NCBI RefSeq assembly: GCF_019904175.1
Contig: NZ_CP061913.1
Span: forward strand, 6,572,001-6,636,000
Source of the DNA: Dactylosporangium vinaceum
Lineage (GTDB): Bacteria; Actinomycetota; Actinomycetes; Mycobacteriales; Micromonosporaceae
Direction: 5' to 3'
Length of the DNA stretch: 64,000 nucleotides
The notes beneath the pieces are model-generated. The model was not told the origin of the DNA. It worked only from the letters and a program-made list of their open reading frames with translations, and ran no database searches. A program made the position numbers and the translations under genes. Shown here piece by piece: positions 63,094 through 64,000 of this stretch; the first letter of the stretch is position 1; every line of letters starts with the position of its first letter.

Positions 63094-64000
63094 GTCAGCC
63101 CTCCCGCAATGTCCACGATGGAGTGTTCGAAGTCGACGCTCGACGCCTTGACGGTGATGCCGTGGCCGGGCGCCTCGAGGACCATGTCGGTCGCGGCGTG
63201 CAGGCGCAGCAGGTCGGGGCCGAGCTCTACGTACGACCCGGCGTCGTTCTGCAGGCGCAGCGACTTGTGCTCGTCGTCGAAGACGACCGACTGCCCGGCC
63301 GCCGTGCGCAGCGACCACCGCCGCACCCGTCCGCCGCTGACCCCGGCTCCGTCCGGCGCGGCCGCCGCCCCGAACAGCGAGCCGAGCACGATCGCGGCCC
63401 CGTGTGCGTCCTGCGGCAGCGCCACGAGCACGGCGTCGCCGACGTCGGGCAGCACCACAAGCCCGCGCCCGGCCCCGGCCCCCGGCGCGAGCACCGGCAA
63501 CCAGCCCAGGTCCAGCCCGGCCACCGCGCCGAGCGTGACCCGGACCCGCCCGCACCCGTCGGGGTCGGCGACGTCGGCGACGGTCCCGAGGGTCAGCGCC
63601 GCCCCGCCGCGCTCGGCGGTCCGCTCGGGCGGCCGGCTCGACAGCGTCGCCAGATAACCGTCGGCGTCGACGGTCGTCACGACCTCGCTCAGCACGTACG
63701 CCCCGTCGAGCGCCGCGGCGACCCCCTCGACCCGCACCCGGCCGCCGGCCCGCAGGTCCGGGCGGCCCGCCGCGACCCCGTCGAACACCACCGTGCGCGC
63801 GTCGCTCACGTCGAGCGCCGCCTGCGCCACCGCCCGCAGCTCGTCCTCCCCGGCCGCGGCCGCGTCGAGCAGCGTCAACGTCCCCGCCCCGCCCGCGGTG
63901 CCGACCTGCGGGCGCAGCGCGATGTCACGGCCGCCGGCGGGCCGCTCGGCCGCCGCGGTGAGCAGGTCCGCGGTCCGGGGCCGCCAGGCCGTCGCCGCGC
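63090..64000 (-). CDS. VgrG/gpV-like spike protein, N-terminus outside window
   Basis: The frame is open through the right edge (TAWRPRTADLLTAAAERPAGGRD at the edge), so the internal TTG at 63878 is not the real start. Visible are the end of the gpD-like part (VVFDGVAAGRPDLRAGGRVRVEGVAAALDGAYVLSEVVTTVDADGY) and the OB-fold gpV part (ALTLGTVADVADPDGCGRVRVTLGAVAGLDLGWLPVLAPGAGAGRGLVVLPDVGDAVLVALP). A beta-helix tip follows (KSLRLQNDAGSYVELGPDLLRLHAATDMVLEAPGHGITVKASSVDFEHSIVDIAGG). It forms the trimeric puncturing spike. Sheath, tube and AAA genes should lie to the right of the window. Confidence 0.92.
   Translation of the reverse strand, partial: AATAWRPRTADLLTAAAERPAGGRDIALRPQVGTAGGAGTLTLLDAAAAGEDELRAVAQAALDVSDARTVVFDGVAAGRPDLRAGGRVRVEGVAAALDGAYVLSEVVTTVDADGYLATLSSRPPERTAERGGAALTLGTVADVADPDGCGRVRVTLGAVAGLDLGWLPVLAPGAGAGRGLVVLPDVGDAVLVALPQDAHGAAIVLGSLFGAAAAPDGAGVSGGRVRRWSLRTAAGQSVVFDDEHKSLRLQNDAGSYVELGPDLLRLHAATDMVLEAPGHGITVKASSVDFEHSIVDIAGGLT

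Noticed and set aside
63878..63878. TTG at 63878 as the start of the spike gene
   Set aside because: The frame is open to the window edge with sensible sequence before it, so the gene begins outside the window.

Overview
This 64 kb window is chromosomal DNA from a very GC-rich actinomycete. The support is dense high-GC codon use, many GTG starts, Tat and lipoprotein signals, LacI/TetR/MarR regulators, F420-type LLM oxidoreductases, a PASTA class A penicillin-binding protein and a streptogrisin-type protease. A filamentous family such as Micromonosporaceae would fit, but no rRNA or other marker fixes the genus. No tRNA, rRNA, CRISPR array, insertion sequence, integrase or replication origin was recognised.

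Layout. 0-4 kb: start of a zinc alcohol dehydrogenase, a DUF308-like membrane protein behind TetR-type sites, a secreted GH46 chitosanase, a TrpB2-type tryptophan synthase beta chain and a GlsB-like membrane peptide. 4.1-11.4 kb: a minus-strand sugar operon (LacI regulator, binding protein, two permeases, GH130 enzyme, Tat-exported glycosidase candidate) controlled from a double AACCGGTT operator. 11.5-17 kb: S1 protease, lectin-like protein, XRE regulator and GH3 beta-glucosidase. 16.9-21.1 kb: a copper group (DyP peroxidase, PCuAC chaperone, CopC, CopD-CtaG fusion). 21.7-26.9 kb: methyltransferase, small membrane protein, then a tight three-gene operon in which a PEP-synthase-like phosphotransferase carries about 15 His-rich octapeptide repeats and its winged-helix partner carries ten His-containing hexapeptides. 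27-34.4 kb: a glucosaminidase and redox/regulatory genes. 35.6-38.1 kb: a polar amino-acid ABC importer. 38.2-43.9 kb: PBP, PPOX-like, GNAT and MarR/MFS genes. 44-46.8 kb: a gene-poor, repeat-rich stretch with one HAD-like gene. 46.8-52 kb: MFS exporter, sialidase-like protein, MBL/TetR pair. 52-57 kb: an ECF sigma factor, subtilase and small partner protein divergent from a TPR-CHAT protease. 57-64 kb: part of a contractile-injection (phage-tail-like) locus with spike, PAAR, gp25, baseplate J fused to a beta-propeller, tail protein I and three membrane proteins; it runs off the right edge.

Three things stand out: the His-repeat phosphotransferase operon (23.1-26.0 kb); the sigma/subtilase/TPR-CHAT cassette lying next to a contractile-injection baseplate operon with its own membrane proteins; and repeated short tandem expansions (15, 18, 20, 24, 26, 99-125 and 111 bp) in both intergenic DNA and protein linkers, which suggests local replication slippage has shaped this region.
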